Source of the DNA: Megamerina dolium
Taxonomy: Eukaryota; Arthropoda; Insecta; Diptera; Megamerinidae
NCBI GenBank assembly: GCA_963854835.1
Contig: OY978526.1
Coordinates: 43,811,140 to 43,875,139, forward strand
Direction: 5' to 3'
Length of the DNA: 64,000 nt
Of this stretch, positions 24,869-36,059 are shown in pieces (position 1 is the stretch's first letter; every line of letters starts with the position of its first letter). The notes below the pieces were generated by a model. That model did not search any database. It worked only from the letters and a program-made list of their open reading frames with translations, and was not told where the DNA came from. Both the position numbers and the translations under genes were made by a program.

Positions 24869-25189
24869 ATGAAATTCATTTATAATAAAATGTATCATGA
24901 AATACCTATTTCAGACTACAACCAGCAACATTTAACAATGTTTTTCAAGGAAGATATTAAAACACATACTATTACGGAATATTATATTATTGGTAGAAGA
25001 GATAAATTAATAACTTCAATTTGTGGTAGTTACACCGTCGGACTCAATGGTAGGTTTTGCAGTAATGGTACCGTTTCATCGTATGAGGCATATACTCGTA
25101 TAACTACACTTCTATCTATTACATTGAAATGTGAAGAGCAAAAGTTTTTGTATTTAAATAATTTAATATTACATGTTGAACACTATTAA
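24869..25189 (+). CDS. hypothetical 106-residue frame
   Basis: An open frame begins MKFIYNKMYHEIPISDYNQQ and ends LILHVEHY. No domain, signal peptide or membrane segment is recognised. It sits tail-to-tail with THOC3 (ending at 25348). In DNA this AT-rich a frame of this length is uncommon but not exceptional. No splice partners or promoter were identified. Confidence 0.2.
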   Translation: MKFIYNKMYHEIPISDYNQQHLTMFFKEDIKTHTITEYYIIGRRDKLITSICGSYTVGLNGRFCSNGTVSSYEAYTRITTLLSITLKCEEQKFLYLNNLILHVEHY

Positions 25190-25346
25190 AGGGATCTTAA
25201 CTGTACCATTAAAACCTAAAAGTAACAACTAAATAAGTTATTAATCCATATTCTTCTATGAAATATGGTTTTAATAAGCGAAGTAAAAAACAGTAGATTT
25301 AAAGAAAAAGAATAATTAAAACGTGTTTGCATATTGCACCTGACAT

Positions 25347-25352
25347 TTTATT
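25347..25352 (-). promoter_or_regulatory. AATAAA overlapping the THOC3 stop codon
   Basis: On the minus strand the last codons read GGAATAAAATG, so the TAA stop (25350-25348) lies inside an AATAAA hexamer. If used, the 3' UTR would be only about 15-30 nt. Confidence 0.35.
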
Positions 25353-26518
25353 CCGAAAATCCGTATACTTTCAAATTGCCAGCTTCACGCCGGCGATCAT
25401 TAGTGTCCTTATCATCACATGCGTAAGCTAACAAATACTGTTTCGGATGCCAAGCTACTGTAAAAGTAGCTGCATCTACAGGAACATCAGCAACTTTTTC
25501 ACCCGTCTCTGTATGTGCTATATCAATCAGAAGGTCTTCACTTGCAGAGGCTAACAATTTGCCATCGTAACTAAATGAAATTGTCCGAACTGGCCAATCT
25601 AAGCGAGATAACACTCGCAAACAAGCCAATTCATTTGCATCCCAAAGCGAAACAAGAGCATCAGCTGATCCTGTCGCAAAATACTTGCCTGCAAATTTTT
25701 TTTATTTATAATGGACAATTCTTTTTATAAGTATAAGCGCTTACCAGAGGGGTCAAATTCGATGCAAATACATGTAGCCGGATGTGCCTTTAGTACGTGC
25801 TGCAGTTCAAGACTGGGATAGCTTAAGATATGTACGCACCCCAAACCATTCGTCAAAAAAAAAAGATCACTGTTATTGTTCCAAGCAATTTCATTTACCT
25901 ATTAAATGTTTAAATAACACCCCGTTTTATATTATGTTCCTAACCAGAAAATTAATGTTTGTTGTTTATAAATATATACAATATATACCTCAAAATTAAA
26001 TTGTTCCTCTGCACGAATTTTATTTGTTCGCGTATCAATAAATGTTACTAAATCTTCTTTGTTGCCTACAGCAATAGTTTTACCATCTGGTGACCAAGTT
26101 ATGTTAATATTTTCACCTTTTGTGTTCGTCACAGTAGAGCATTTTCCAGCTCGTATATCCCAAATTCGTACAGTTTTATCACCACTAGCTGTTGCCAATA
26201 GTTCGGCATTTGAGGCATGCCAACATAATTGATCCACAGATCCCGTGTGCCCACGATATGTATTTTCCTTACTCTGTATGAAACATTTTAAGGTTTCTTC
26301 TTATATAATGGAATTAGAATACAAAAACATACCACACGTTCTCTTTCCAGCGTATATACCGCTACGGTCTTGTCAAATGAACCAGAAGCCAAGCGTCTGC
26401 CATCACAACTCCAGCCAACAGAGTGTACCTTTGAAGTATGTGCTTTTTGTTCACGTATTTTGCTATGAGATTTGAAGTACAACCGTAACTCTTCTAAAGT
26501 AGCAGCTAAACGTCCCAT
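25348..26518 (-). CDS. THO complex subunit 3 (WD40 protein)
   Basis: Four exons (26518-26333, 26273-25989, 25898-25745 and 25688-25348) join in frame to give 321 residues, the usual THOC3 length. Repeated WD40 units are visible: VHSVGWSCDGRRLASGSFDK, DQLCWHASNAELLATASGDK with VRIWDIR, INITWSPDGKTIAVGNKED, YFATGSADALVSLWD and ISFSYDGKLLASASEDLLID. Together they build a single beta-propeller. THOC3 is part of the nuclear THO/TREX complex, which couples transcription to mRNA packaging and export. All introns are short (59-92 nt for introns 1, 2 and 3, with GT-AG ends). A run of ten T residues in exon 3 (LFFLT) stays in frame. The start follows THOC3 convention, with ELRLYFKSHSKIREQKAHTS at the N terminus. 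Confidence 0.95.
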
Positions 26519-26875
26519 GATATCTTAACTTATAGTGTTGAAAATTCCCAGTCAGCGTACGTTAAAATCGTAAATTTTCAATTTGATCGCATATATATAA
26601 GATATAATTTGTAAAAATAAAACATAAAGGGCAAGTAACAGTGTGGCAGTATTGCCAGATTTTAGTTTATACAATAAAAATGCTCATCTGCCAAACGTGT
26701 GTTTGTAATCGAATGTAAGAAAAAAGTCGATCACGTTGCTCTTTTTAATTTTCGTTGTTTTCATTTCACTCTTATTTTACATTCTCGTGGTGATCAATAA
26801 CATCGGAAGAGATTAGCTGAGATTTGCTATTTTTGTCTTCACACAGCCATAGCACACCCACACGGTGAGGGTAAC

Positions 26876-27166
26876 CAGTATCGATGGTTATTCATCACTA
26901 ATTGTGAATAGCACGGATAATGATAGCATCGAAACGAAGGTTAACAAAAGGATTAGGGATAAGCTGAACAAGATTTGCTGCGAGAATGAGAACAAACTCG
27001 ATTACAATAAAGGAAGATTCTGAAGGGCGAGTTTGTTGGTAAATAATTCAATTCAATTTCGAAAGTGATCGAGGCAACGCCATCAGCAAGTACATCAAAT
27101 TGCAATTGTAAATAGAAGTATCGATTCAATAAAGTTATGTTGTATATAGTTTGTACGAAATATGCT
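26876..27166 (+). repeat. solo LTR relic related to the 5013 element
   Basis: The order of short blocks matches the LTR at 5013-5454 read on its minus strand: GTATCGATGGTTATTCATCAC, then GCATCGAAACGAAGGTTAACA, then CTCGATTACAATAAAGGAAG, then GTATATAGTTTGTACGAAAT. It is diverged and lacks the final 80 bases. No internal element sequence is adjacent. Confidence 0.75.
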
Positions 27167-27179
27167 TATCTCCCAATAC

Positions 27180-27390
27180 TGTTGTGTGTGTTAAATTTTG
27201 GGCAGTATTAGGAGGTTCCGAACGGCTGAACCTTTGTGATATCACTTTTTCTGAGCTTTGTCACAGAGTTTTTTTTAGAAGCTTTCCATGGCAAATTGTT
27301 ACTGCCAGAAAAAAAATTTTCGATAATAAACTTATGTTTCAGGGATTGAACCCACGACCTACAGATCAGAAGGCTAAAGCACCATAAATA
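27180..27390 (-). mobile_element. tRNA-derived SINE, partial copy
   Basis: Minus strand shows the box-B part (GGTCGTGGGTTCAATCCC), the central body with AAAGTGATATCACAAAGG and the CCGTTCGGAACC block. The 5' tRNA head and the 3' tail are missing. Confidence 0.8.
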
Positions 27391-27597
27391 ACTTTTTATA
27401 TATGCATTACATGTGCAAAGTATAATTTGGTCGGCCTTAACCGATTGTAATGCCATTTTTTATTCCTTATATTATTATCCCGTTGTCACGACATATGTCG
27501 TTTAAACTCGATTTGCAGTTTTTCAGTCAAATTTCAATTTAATTTAACTCAATCTAACTGGGTTAAATTAAGATTAACTTATCAGTTGTAACAGTTG

Positions 27598-28165
27598 TAA
27601 CTGCAATAAATATTTTGTACTAACTATATAAAAAAAAAATAAATATGTGGCACGTAAAGCCCCAAAGGGCTCATTGTCCGAGCTTTTTCTTCCATTACTG
27701 TTGTGCGTCTTAAATTTTGGACAGTATTAGAATGGACCTACTTATTTTAGCCGGTTCCGAACGGCAGAACACTTGAGACATCACTTTTTCTGAGCTTTGT
27801 CACAGAGTTCCTTTTAGAAGCTTTTTCATGGCAAGTTGTTACTGTCGGAAGAATTGCCAATTGCTTGCCGACAGGTGGGTACCGTTCGAAAGAAAAATCT
27901 TTTCGATATTAAATTTGTTATGCATCAGCCGGGTATTGAACCACGACCTACAGATCAGAAGGCGAACACACTAACCACTGAGCTACGGTACTAACTATAT
28001 ACAACAACAATTTATTTTATCGATAATTCTATTTATAATAGTTATTTAATGTACTTGCTGATGATGTTGCCTCGATCACTTTTTGAATTAAATTGAACAA
28101 CACAGAATCTTCCTTTATCGTAATCAAGTTCCTTTGTTATGATTCGCGAATAGTTTCTTTTTATT
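27598..28165 (-). repeat. LTR relic interrupted by a SINE
   Basis: 27598-27630 and 28002-28165 together follow the Ty3/gypsy LTR in minus orientation (TGCAATAAATATTTTGTACT and, after the SINE, TATACAACAACAATTTATTT, then GCCTCGATCACTTTTTGAAT). The SINE at 27631-27987 interrupts it within the CTATATA word. Confidence 0.75.
27631..27987 (-). mobile_element. full-length tRNA-derived SINE with 14-bp target duplication
   Basis: The duplication GTACTAACTATATA lies at 27617-27630 and 27988-28001 and sets both borders. On the minus strand the unit starts CGTAGCTCAGTGGTTAGTGT (box A), then GGTCGTGGTTCAATACCC (box B), a conserved body, an AGCCCTTTGGGGCT hairpin and the end GTGCCACATATTTATTTTTT. The length is 357 bp. 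The promoter is a tRNA-like RNA polymerase III promoter. The tRNA of origin is not assigned. Confidence 0.9.
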
Positions 28166-28667
28166 CCTTTATTTCTTAGAATTTCGGCACTTCAATATTG
28201 TACATTTTTAATACTATAATTTTTAATAATTATATCGTACCCGAACATTTAATTTTTTTCTATATCACTCAAATATTAACACACAAGACTTTTTAATTTC
28301 CTTCCGGTTAATTTTCTATTTATTTATTATCGCTCACATGAGACATCGAATCTTAACTAACTCAAATGAATTTTTCCCCTTTTATATCATTTTTGATTTG
28401 TTATTTTTTAACAAAGCTTACTTTTCCTATATTTTTATTTTCCATATATTACACTCTATCATTTTGTTATTTTTATTATTATTTTTTACTTTCATCGCCT
28501 ACTATATCAAATTTCATTTATTCCAAAAAAGTATATAATTTTTTTTTTCTATAGCCTACTAAGCTTATTACGACCCCTTACACCTTCTCTTTCTGTTCTT
28601 GCACGCCAGCACATCATTTCTTCTTCGGTTTAAAATAAATTTAAACTAAATTGTTTCAGCTTTCACA

Positions 28668-29010
28668 ATGGAATGGTCAGATAATGAGAGCGGTATCGGT
28701 GTTATAGCTCTATATAAATGTGAAATGAAACAAGGTGATATTTACAAAACGTTCCGCCAGCTCGGAATTAGTCGCATGTTTGTCTACTGGTGCATAAAAC
28801 TGTTTGAGGAGACTGAAGATGTTAAAGAACGCCACCGGTCTGGCCGTCCACGCTAATATCGAACGCCGCAAGTCATCGAAGCTGTCAAATATAGAATTCA
28901 GGAAACTCAGCTTCAAAAACATAAAATCATGGTCCATGAGATGAATGTCTCACGAAAACCCATGAATCGAATTATTGAAAAAAAACTTTGGTCTTGGGGT
29001 TTCTAAACTA
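28668..29010 (+). pseudogene. IS630/mariner-like transposase, N-terminal relic
   Basis: From the ATG at 28668 the frame reads VIALYKCEMKQGDIYKTFRQ, then LGISRMFVYWCIKLFEETED, then KERHRSGRPR before a stop at 28854-28856. In another frame it continues TPQVIEAVKYRIQE and MNVSRKPMNRII. This is the paired helix-turn-helix DNA-binding part of a mariner-superfamily transposase. The catalytic domain is absent; the match ends at about 29010. Confidence 0.75.
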
Positions 29011-29411
29011 CACGGACTCTCTAAACACAGCTTTGATTAGTGCCGTGGCCAATTTTTCAATGAACGAAGTGGGTTCTATTAAAAAGACTGCATTAATCTT
29101 CTTAAAAATATATTATTTTAATTGGAATAGTTTAAATATATTTTACATAAGCATATGAAATTGTTGCTCCGTAATTAAAATTATATTTATCATAATTAAG
29201 CACCTTATATAATCTGGAAAATCTGCTCTCCAAATACATACATTTATATTTAGCTACAAAAAAATTAAACCGAAGCTAATTGATAAATTAATATTACACG
29301 TAAATAACATTAAATTAAAATGCGGTCCGTGTTCCTTTCAATAACATATATTACCTATAAATATAATTCCCTAAACGATCTTTTTAATTCTTAACATTTA
29401 CTGCAAACAGT

Positions 29412-30154
29412 CTAGAAAAGTCTCTTTTGCACAATGTAGAAGACACAGGCCAAAAAGAAAATAAACGCAAAGAACAACAACATTTTATCTGTGCACTCTC
29501 GCCGACCATATTTCTTTAACAGTTTCCCCGACTGCGTAATAGTCCCAGCTGTGCTGTGCAATTCATCACGTGTGGCTTCAACATTCTGTGACGAGGCTAC
29601 TAACGTTTCCAGCGTACTTGCACTCTTTTGGGTTGTCTCAGAAAGATGTCGTGAAATAGCAAGCATCTTCTCTGTAACATTGTTCTCTTGCGATACAATA
29701 CTGCTACGGTTATGTCGCACACCAGCATTGGTACGTTTACGAAGATCAGTTTCTCCAGTAATTGCCAGGAGTTCTTCGCGATTTGCTTTCTCTATTTCCA
29801 ACATTGTTGCAACATTTGCTTTTCGGAATGCTTGTAATGTTTTAGAAAATTGGTCACGATGAGTATCAACTTCTTTAGACAGCGCCGGATCTCCGGTATC
29901 TCTAGCCCAGTCGTCCAGTCGTTCGATGTTCTTCCGCAATGCGGCTAATTTAGCTCGACCTGCTTCATTTAAAGCTTCTAACTCAATAATTGTACCTCGA
30001 TATGTTAGGATGTCCTGTAAAATTACAGACACAAACTTCTGTATGTTTTCCATTTAATTGAAGAAAGTATTACCTGGATAATGGCTTTCACTTGCAGATT
30101 ATTATCAATTAATTCTTGTCGTATTGACTCCAAGGTATATTTTTGTAAATCCAT
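29412..30154 (-). CDS. Sec20: Sec20/BNIP1-like SNARE
   Basis: Two exons, 30154-30074 and 30014-29412, give 227 residues, the usual Sec20 length. The N terminus MDLQKYTLESIRQELIDNNL continues across a 59-nt GT-AG intron into AIIQDILTYRGTIIELEALN. A helical N-terminal region is followed by the SNARE motif (about 120-195: VTEKMLAISRHLSETTQKSA, then SSQNVEATRDELHSTAGTI). A single C-terminal anchor (about 203-222: MLLFFAFIFFLACVFYIV) ends in QKRLF. Sec20 is an ER t-SNARE (Qb) that works with Syntaxin 18, Use1 and Sec22 in Golgi-to-ER vesicle fusion. An in-frame ATG inside the intron gives a longer-looking but unsupported start at 30053. Confidence 0.93.
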
Positions 30155-30672
30155 GCCTAATTTTACAATTTTATGACTATTTGTAAGGCTAACAACTATC
30201 TTTCACAATTCATCAAAGGAATTCGCCTCTTCTTGTTATTGATACGATATTCACAATAAGATCTTAGTACATTGGACGATAAAGTAAACGTGCATAACAA
30301 AGAATACACATTTTGCGTTCGTACACGCTAACTTATAGAAATCAAGAGTATTAGTGCACACTTTGAGGGCAACAATTTAATTGTTGCGTATATAGCTTAT
30401 TTGTATAAATATAATAAACTAAAAACGAAGGAAACGCCTACATTTAATAATTAATTATAAATTTATCAATAACCTCGCAAATAGCCTTTACAATGTGAGT
30501 ATCAAAAAGAAGGTATTTTAATAACTTTTTTGTTGATATATGTATCATTCTATCTGGCATTTGTAGTTTTTGCAAGTTATAAAGAAATGAACTCTTTTTA
30601 TAAACATTTTAAAAACCCATTACTGTTTTAGTATTGAAGTATTTTGTGAAAAAAATTGGTTAAGTATGAATT

Positions 30673-30876
30673 ATGCTGCAACTAGCCACCGACGTAGCGT
30701 ACGTACGTACCGCCCGTACGTAAGAACATACAAAATTGCATTGATTTTCTCCGCTCCGAGCAACGTCTACGTCACCGTCATACGGTGGTGAGTTTTCGTT
30801 AACACGACATTCCCATAAGATAGGTCGTGTCAGCTGACACGTTCTACGTTTTTACGTCGGTGGCTAGTTGCAGCAT
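30673..30876. mobile_element. 204-bp MITE with 24-bp perfect TIRs
   Basis: The left end ATGCTGCAACTAGCCACCGA (continuing CGTA) is the exact reverse complement of the right end (30853-30876). The inside is GC-richer, with CGTACGTACGTACCGCCCGT and ACACGACATTC words. Related ends occur at 31557 and about 47990. No coding content. Confidence 0.85.
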
Positions 30877-30880
30877 TAAA

Positions 30881-31248
30881 AAATACGATGGTTAGTTATT
30901 CATCACTAATTGTGACTGCAACGAATAATGCTAGCATCGAAACGACTATCAACAAAAGGAAATAGACGATAACCAGAACAAGCCAACAATAAAGAAAGAT
31001 AAAAAACTCGACTACGATAAACAAATTACAAATAGGGCCAGTTGTTGACAAACGCAAAAAATTGAATCCCGGAAGTGATCCCGCAAACATTGATACAGTA
31101 TCAGAGGCAAAAGTTGCAAGTACATTAAATAAATTGTTGCTGTATATAGTTGCACAAAATAAGTGTTGCAATTATTATTGACAGCATCCAGTGATCGAAC
31201 AAGGTTGATTCGAGTAGAATTAAACGTTCACAAAATAAAAACGTAACA
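30881..31248 (+). repeat. solo LTR of the Ty3/gypsy family
   Basis: It reads colinearly with the minus strand of the LTR at 5013-5454, including TTGATACAGTATCAGAGGCA, TAAGTGTTGCAATTATTATT and the final AAAACGTAACA. Internal element sequence is absent on both sides, as after recombination between two LTRs. Its 5' edge abuts the MITE at 30673-30876. Confidence 0.85.
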
Positions 31249-31404
31249 ATAGTTTTAAAATACGTGTTATATACAATAGGAATGGAAATTTGTATGTCCT
31301 TTAATCTTAACATAATAATAAGATAATAAGGGAATTAAAAAAAGAAATTTTATATAAACAATTTTTTGTTTTCATAACTAGAAAAATCTAAATAATTTAT
31401 ATAT

Positions 31405-31460
31405 TGTTACGTTTGTATTTTGTGAACGTTTAATTCTACTCGAATCAACCTTATAAATTC
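31405..31460 (-). repeat. LTR end fragment
   Basis: TTGTTACGTTTGTATTTTGT, then GAACGTTTAATTCTACTCGA, matches the first 50 bases of the LTR in the orientation of the 5013 copy. Confidence 0.7.
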
Positions 31461-31556
31461 GAATCAACCCTTAAATTTAACCCTGAATTTAACCGAATTC
31501 AATTGAACGCGCTTAAAATAAGTGAGCTCGCTTATTTTGGTACGGTTCAACCAACC

Positions 31557-31790
31557 AATAATGGTGCAACTATCCACGAGCGTACCGCCCTTCCGTACCG
31601 CCCGTACATAAGAACAAAAATTTGTCAAAAGTAATGCCCGTAGCGGAAACGGAGAAATCGACTGTTCTTTCTTGTATACATACATAACAATGTTGCCATG
31701 TATCACTGTGCGTGCATGCTTTTAATCACACTTACCATTTTCATGATCAGATTACATAATATAGATGTTAAAAACTAAAAAAAAAGAATT
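31557..31790 (+). mobile_element. MITE fragment related to 30673 and 47990 copies
   Basis: Starts AATGGTGCAACTATCCACGA, then GTACCGCCCTTCCGTACCGC, and continues with a body (ATGTTGCCATGTATCACTGT) that is the reverse complement of 47762-47997. The far end was not delimited. Confidence 0.7.
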
Positions 31791-33030
31791 TATATACCTG
31801 AAGTATATTTTAAGAAATAACTAAACACGATGATAGTTTTGATTAATTAAAAAAAAATTAAATTTTCTTAGTTTATTTCTTATTTATTTATAAAAGTGTA
31901 ATCTGACAATCCTGTAAGCATAGATAGTGTTTAGCTGACTCGGTTTTACGTAAAAAATCAAATTGCTGTTAATTCTTCCGCTACGGGCAACGGCTGCGTC
32001 ACCCGTGAGAAAAAATATTTCTAATTAATGCAACATTGCTTTACGGGTATTGCGTAAAACCATTGTTTATCAAGCTGACAACTGCAAAGGATTATTAAAT
32101 TTTAAATAATTATTATATAAAATCCCCTTTGAAGAAAGCTATTCGCATTTGTTTTATATTCTGAATATGTACTGATTGAGAGAATTTTCTCGTTAAGCAA
32201 AGTAATTCTATAACTTTAAATATATTATTTTATTTAGAATTTTTTTTTATATGAAAAACTTATTTTCTGTTGCAAATTAATGAACGCTTGTGGGATACAA
32301 GAAATCCAATTTATTCTAATCGGCAAAAAGGGGAAAAGGGCCTAGATTCTATGCAACAGCAAAATTTCAGTCCTTTGGAGAAAAGAGGAAAGAGTTGACA
32401 ACTATTGACACCAGTACTGCCAGTTGTTGATCTGGCGGTATTGTATTTCCAAATGGCGTTTCACTTTCTTTTCATTGAGCAGCAGGATATTCTAGAATTT
32501 CGCATCGGTCAAACTTATGTAATTTTTGAAAACCCAGAAGTCGTTATGTTGTAATTTCTTTGTCAGGAATCTAAAAGAGCCGTTTGTTCTTCGTTTTTTT
32601 CGCCATTTTTTTATGCCACACACAAACACACATTCTCAGCATATATGGATGCTGTTTTTATCAAATCATTCAGCGCGGTATCCATTATAAAATCAATCGA
32701 AATTTTATGTAGCGCAATTATTTTTTGATAATTTTGAAAACAGAAGCCACCGTGTCATAGTCAAAATTAAGTTCCGACATAATTTTATGCCAGATTTCGG
32801 TAATAAAATTTTGTCAAAAAGGTCAATACTATTTTTAAGTTCTAACTATTTTACTATCTTTATTTCGACTAATAAGGGCCTATATTTCGTTCAATTGATT
32901 AGTTATAGAAGTGTTCTCGTACTCCAAGTTATCAAAAATTATTTCAAACTATCACAGTTTTTGCGTCCTCGTACTGGAAACCTGGAAAGTAGAGAAAATT
33001 GAGAGAGCAAAATGACATTTCAGTTTATTA
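31791..33030. other. spacer without recognised features
   Basis: AT-rich sequence; short frames only. Its last 40 bases (about 32988-33028) match a repeat also seen at 44361. Confidence 0.5.
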
Positions 33031-33533
33031 GTCTAGACAGACGGCAGCCTAATTCCGGATTACCGGCGCACCTAATCCGAATAAAATATTAACCTGACAG
33101 ACGGCAGTATTGCGGATTAACTAAACGGCTGATTGCTGTTTTATTAGGTCTGCTCACTTACATTACTATCACTATCAATTTCTGTCATCTGTCACTCTCT
33201 ATATGCGAAAATCTACAAGAAGTACGTGAACTGAAAACTATCAGAAACTTGTAAATTGACATTCGCAGTTCCTAATTGACAGCTGGATTTATTTGTTCGC
33301 CAACGCTTTTCATGTTGAAAACTGTTAACAATTGTTGAAAGTTTTTTGTTGTAAAATGGATCGTGAAAAATTCACAATAGACAATTTTCAGCAGTGTTGC
33401 CATCGTAAATTGCCCTAATCCTCTTTTATTTTGAGAATTAACTCATATAGTTAATGCGGATTAGCTGCAGTTAATGCCCGAGTTAATTCGAATTAACTCG
33501 GTAATCCGGAATTAGGCTGCCGTCTGTCTAGGC
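33031..33533 (+). mobile_element. 503-bp TA-flanked MITE, copy 1
   Basis: The ends are GTCTAGACAGACGGCAGCCT and AGGCTGCCGTCTGTCTAGGC, nearly perfect inverted repeats of about 35 bp, flanked by TA at 33029-33030 and 33534-33535. A second copy in opposite orientation is at 52330. TA duplication suggests a Tc1/mariner-superfamily mobiliser. There is no coding content. Confidence 0.88.
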
Positions 33534-33619
33534 TATAAGGGGAAGTTGCAAATTTTTACTGGAAAAATTTATTCTCGTAGAAAGTTGCAAGTTAGAAAAA
33601 CAGCTGATGGCAAACAAAC

Positions 33620-36050
33620 GAAACAAACGAAACAAACGAAACTACGCCATTAGAAAACCTAGAATTGAATCTCTTAAAATAGTCACATACCAATGCAATT
33701 GCTCAATACATATGCACGCCGCCTTTAACAAGAGACGTACTATGATTTATTCCCGCTAAAAATTTTCACCTCTATATTTGATACAGGAAGCACACATTTC
33801 AGGTGGTGCTAATTACACGACAACCGACAAGAACTAAAACCACATCTATTAGAATTTTCCACTAAAATAGATTGTGCACAGATGTCCACAATCCATTACA
33901 AAAACGAGTGAAAAAAAAGAAGGCAAACGAAAAAATCAATAAAAAATAAAATATGAATAAAATAAATATAAAAATAAATTCTGTGGTTGTAAAACCATTT
34001 TTTTATTGCTAGAAGGAAAAATTCGTTGCTGATTACAATAGAAAACTCGATATAAACACTTATCATCCGATCCAATTTTTTTGGTTACTGAAGATTGTAG
34101 CCATTTAAATTGTTGGGTGATAAACAAGTTTTGCTAGTAACAACGGCGTGATTGCTATAGCGAACAACAACCAGAACTGAGTTTGGAGATCATTTCTTAT
34201 TTTGTTTTTCTAACAACAACAACAAATATATATGGAGCAACCAACCATATATGCCTCAACAGATTTTGACATTCCTCTTTCATTGGTATTTTAACGCTAT
34301 CTAAACATGCGGTGGCATATCCTGTGATTGACACAGGAACAAATTTTACGATTGCCTTAATTTGTTAATTATACTATGAACAAAAAGTAAACAAAACAAC
34401 AATAACAAACATATGCAGAAAAAGAAGTAAAGTAGAAAAAACAAACACAAAACAATTTTGACACTATAAGCAAACCGTTTCTAACATTATAAGGCGAAGC
34501 CAAGAGAAATCTTTTGCAATTGCTCTACCTCTATAATTATCACAGTGCGGAAAAATACGCTCGTAATCGATTAAAACACAATTTTTCTCACTTCAACTCA
34601 TTTTCAATTGCATTTTATAGTGACAAATACTTAAGCAAACGAAGGTTTACTAATCTACAAATTCGTTCTAAATATCTGATAATTCACAAATCTGGAATAT
34701 ATCATAATGGAAATACGTTATAACTTTGTAACTTTGATAATTTCTGAATGGATCCGTCTTTCAAGGCTGCTCATCGGTTTTGAATTAAACCAATTTTGCA
34801 ACTTTGAACGTAAACGCAACGTTATTTTAATTTTACGTAAAACCAAATTAAAAAAATGGGTTGGTCCAACTAAAGGAATTGAACTTTAAAAACTTTTCAA
34901 TTTCAGAAAATTAATTTCAAAATCTTGTATTTTTTCGATTTTCACAAAATCACATTACAAAATGTGAAATCGATCAGCCAGAAAATTAATAAACGGTAAA
35001 AAATTCTGGAGCTAAATAAAGAATCAATCATACAAAGCTCCTCCAAAGCACTGAACCGAACCATGTACCATGTTTTTTTTGGCGCCTTTTCAAACTTATT
35101 ATTGCTGATCACATAGGGTAATCATTAAATGTTATGGTGTGTGTCTTAGCTGCAACGCATTCACAATATAATAAAAGAGAAAATATCTTTTGGCTGTTTT
35201 TTCTTTCAATATTGTTGGCTCACAAAAAATTCGATTCGATACCCATAGTGTAAATTACCATACTAACGAGTGTGTATTCTATGACAAAAAGTAATATTCG
35301 CTAACTCTAGTTTAAAAATGAAGTTATGAATACCATCAGTATAATGTTTTTGGCCAGATGTTGTATAAACATCGCATATGGAATGATGAAAAAATCACGG
35401 AAAACAAACAATACCTTCCATAGTTGAAACGTTGGGGGTTTAGTGATTTTTACGTTGATGCTGAAACCTAAACGCTTTCCAGAAAAATTCATAAGCGACT
35501 TAAGCGGTTCTTACTTTTTGCCACAGATATATTGCTGTGCTGTGGAATGAAAACATTTTATTTATGTGGCTTCATTGCACTACAGAAATTCATTCGTTCT
35601 TCAACTTCGCTGTGGATAAAAGGGTTGTTTTAGGTACAGCTGATTGTTTCGTATTTTGTGTATTATTTAAGTTTTCAGAAAATACTGATTTATTAATATA
35701 GCAAAAGTATTGCTAGATACAAAAACCATTTTACCTCATAACAAATAAAATCGCAAACTTAGCTAAAGGTTAGTAACTTCTTGAAGTGGTTGTGGATAAA
35801 AAAAATGTGCGAATGTAGTTTAAGGTGGAATTTTTGTTTACGTGTTCAAAACGAAAACAAGAAAACGTACAAAGAGTAATCAAAATATTATATTGTATAC
35901 ATATGCACCAAATAGTGATTTTAAGCGATTCTTGTTTATTTGTATTTATTATGCATGCCGATATATTTTTAGTTACATGTTTCATTGACAATTGAATTAA
36001 ATTGCCAATTACTTCCTTCTTAATAATACATTTGTAAGTGTAACCATAGG
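33620..36050. other. spacer without recognised features
   Basis: AT-rich intergenic DNA between Sec20 and NAGK. No frame longer than about 75 codons has recognisable content and no TIR pair was noticed. Confidence 0.5.
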
Positions 36051-36059
36051 GTGTCTTTA

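Noticed and set aside
27151..27456. Frames on both strands around 27200-27450
   Set aside because: They lie in a SINE copy and contain its conserved body, not a gene.
29412..30053. Sec20 starting at MENIQKFVSVILQ
   Set aside because: That start lies in the intron; the upstream exon at 30074-30154 gives the family-like N terminus and correct length.
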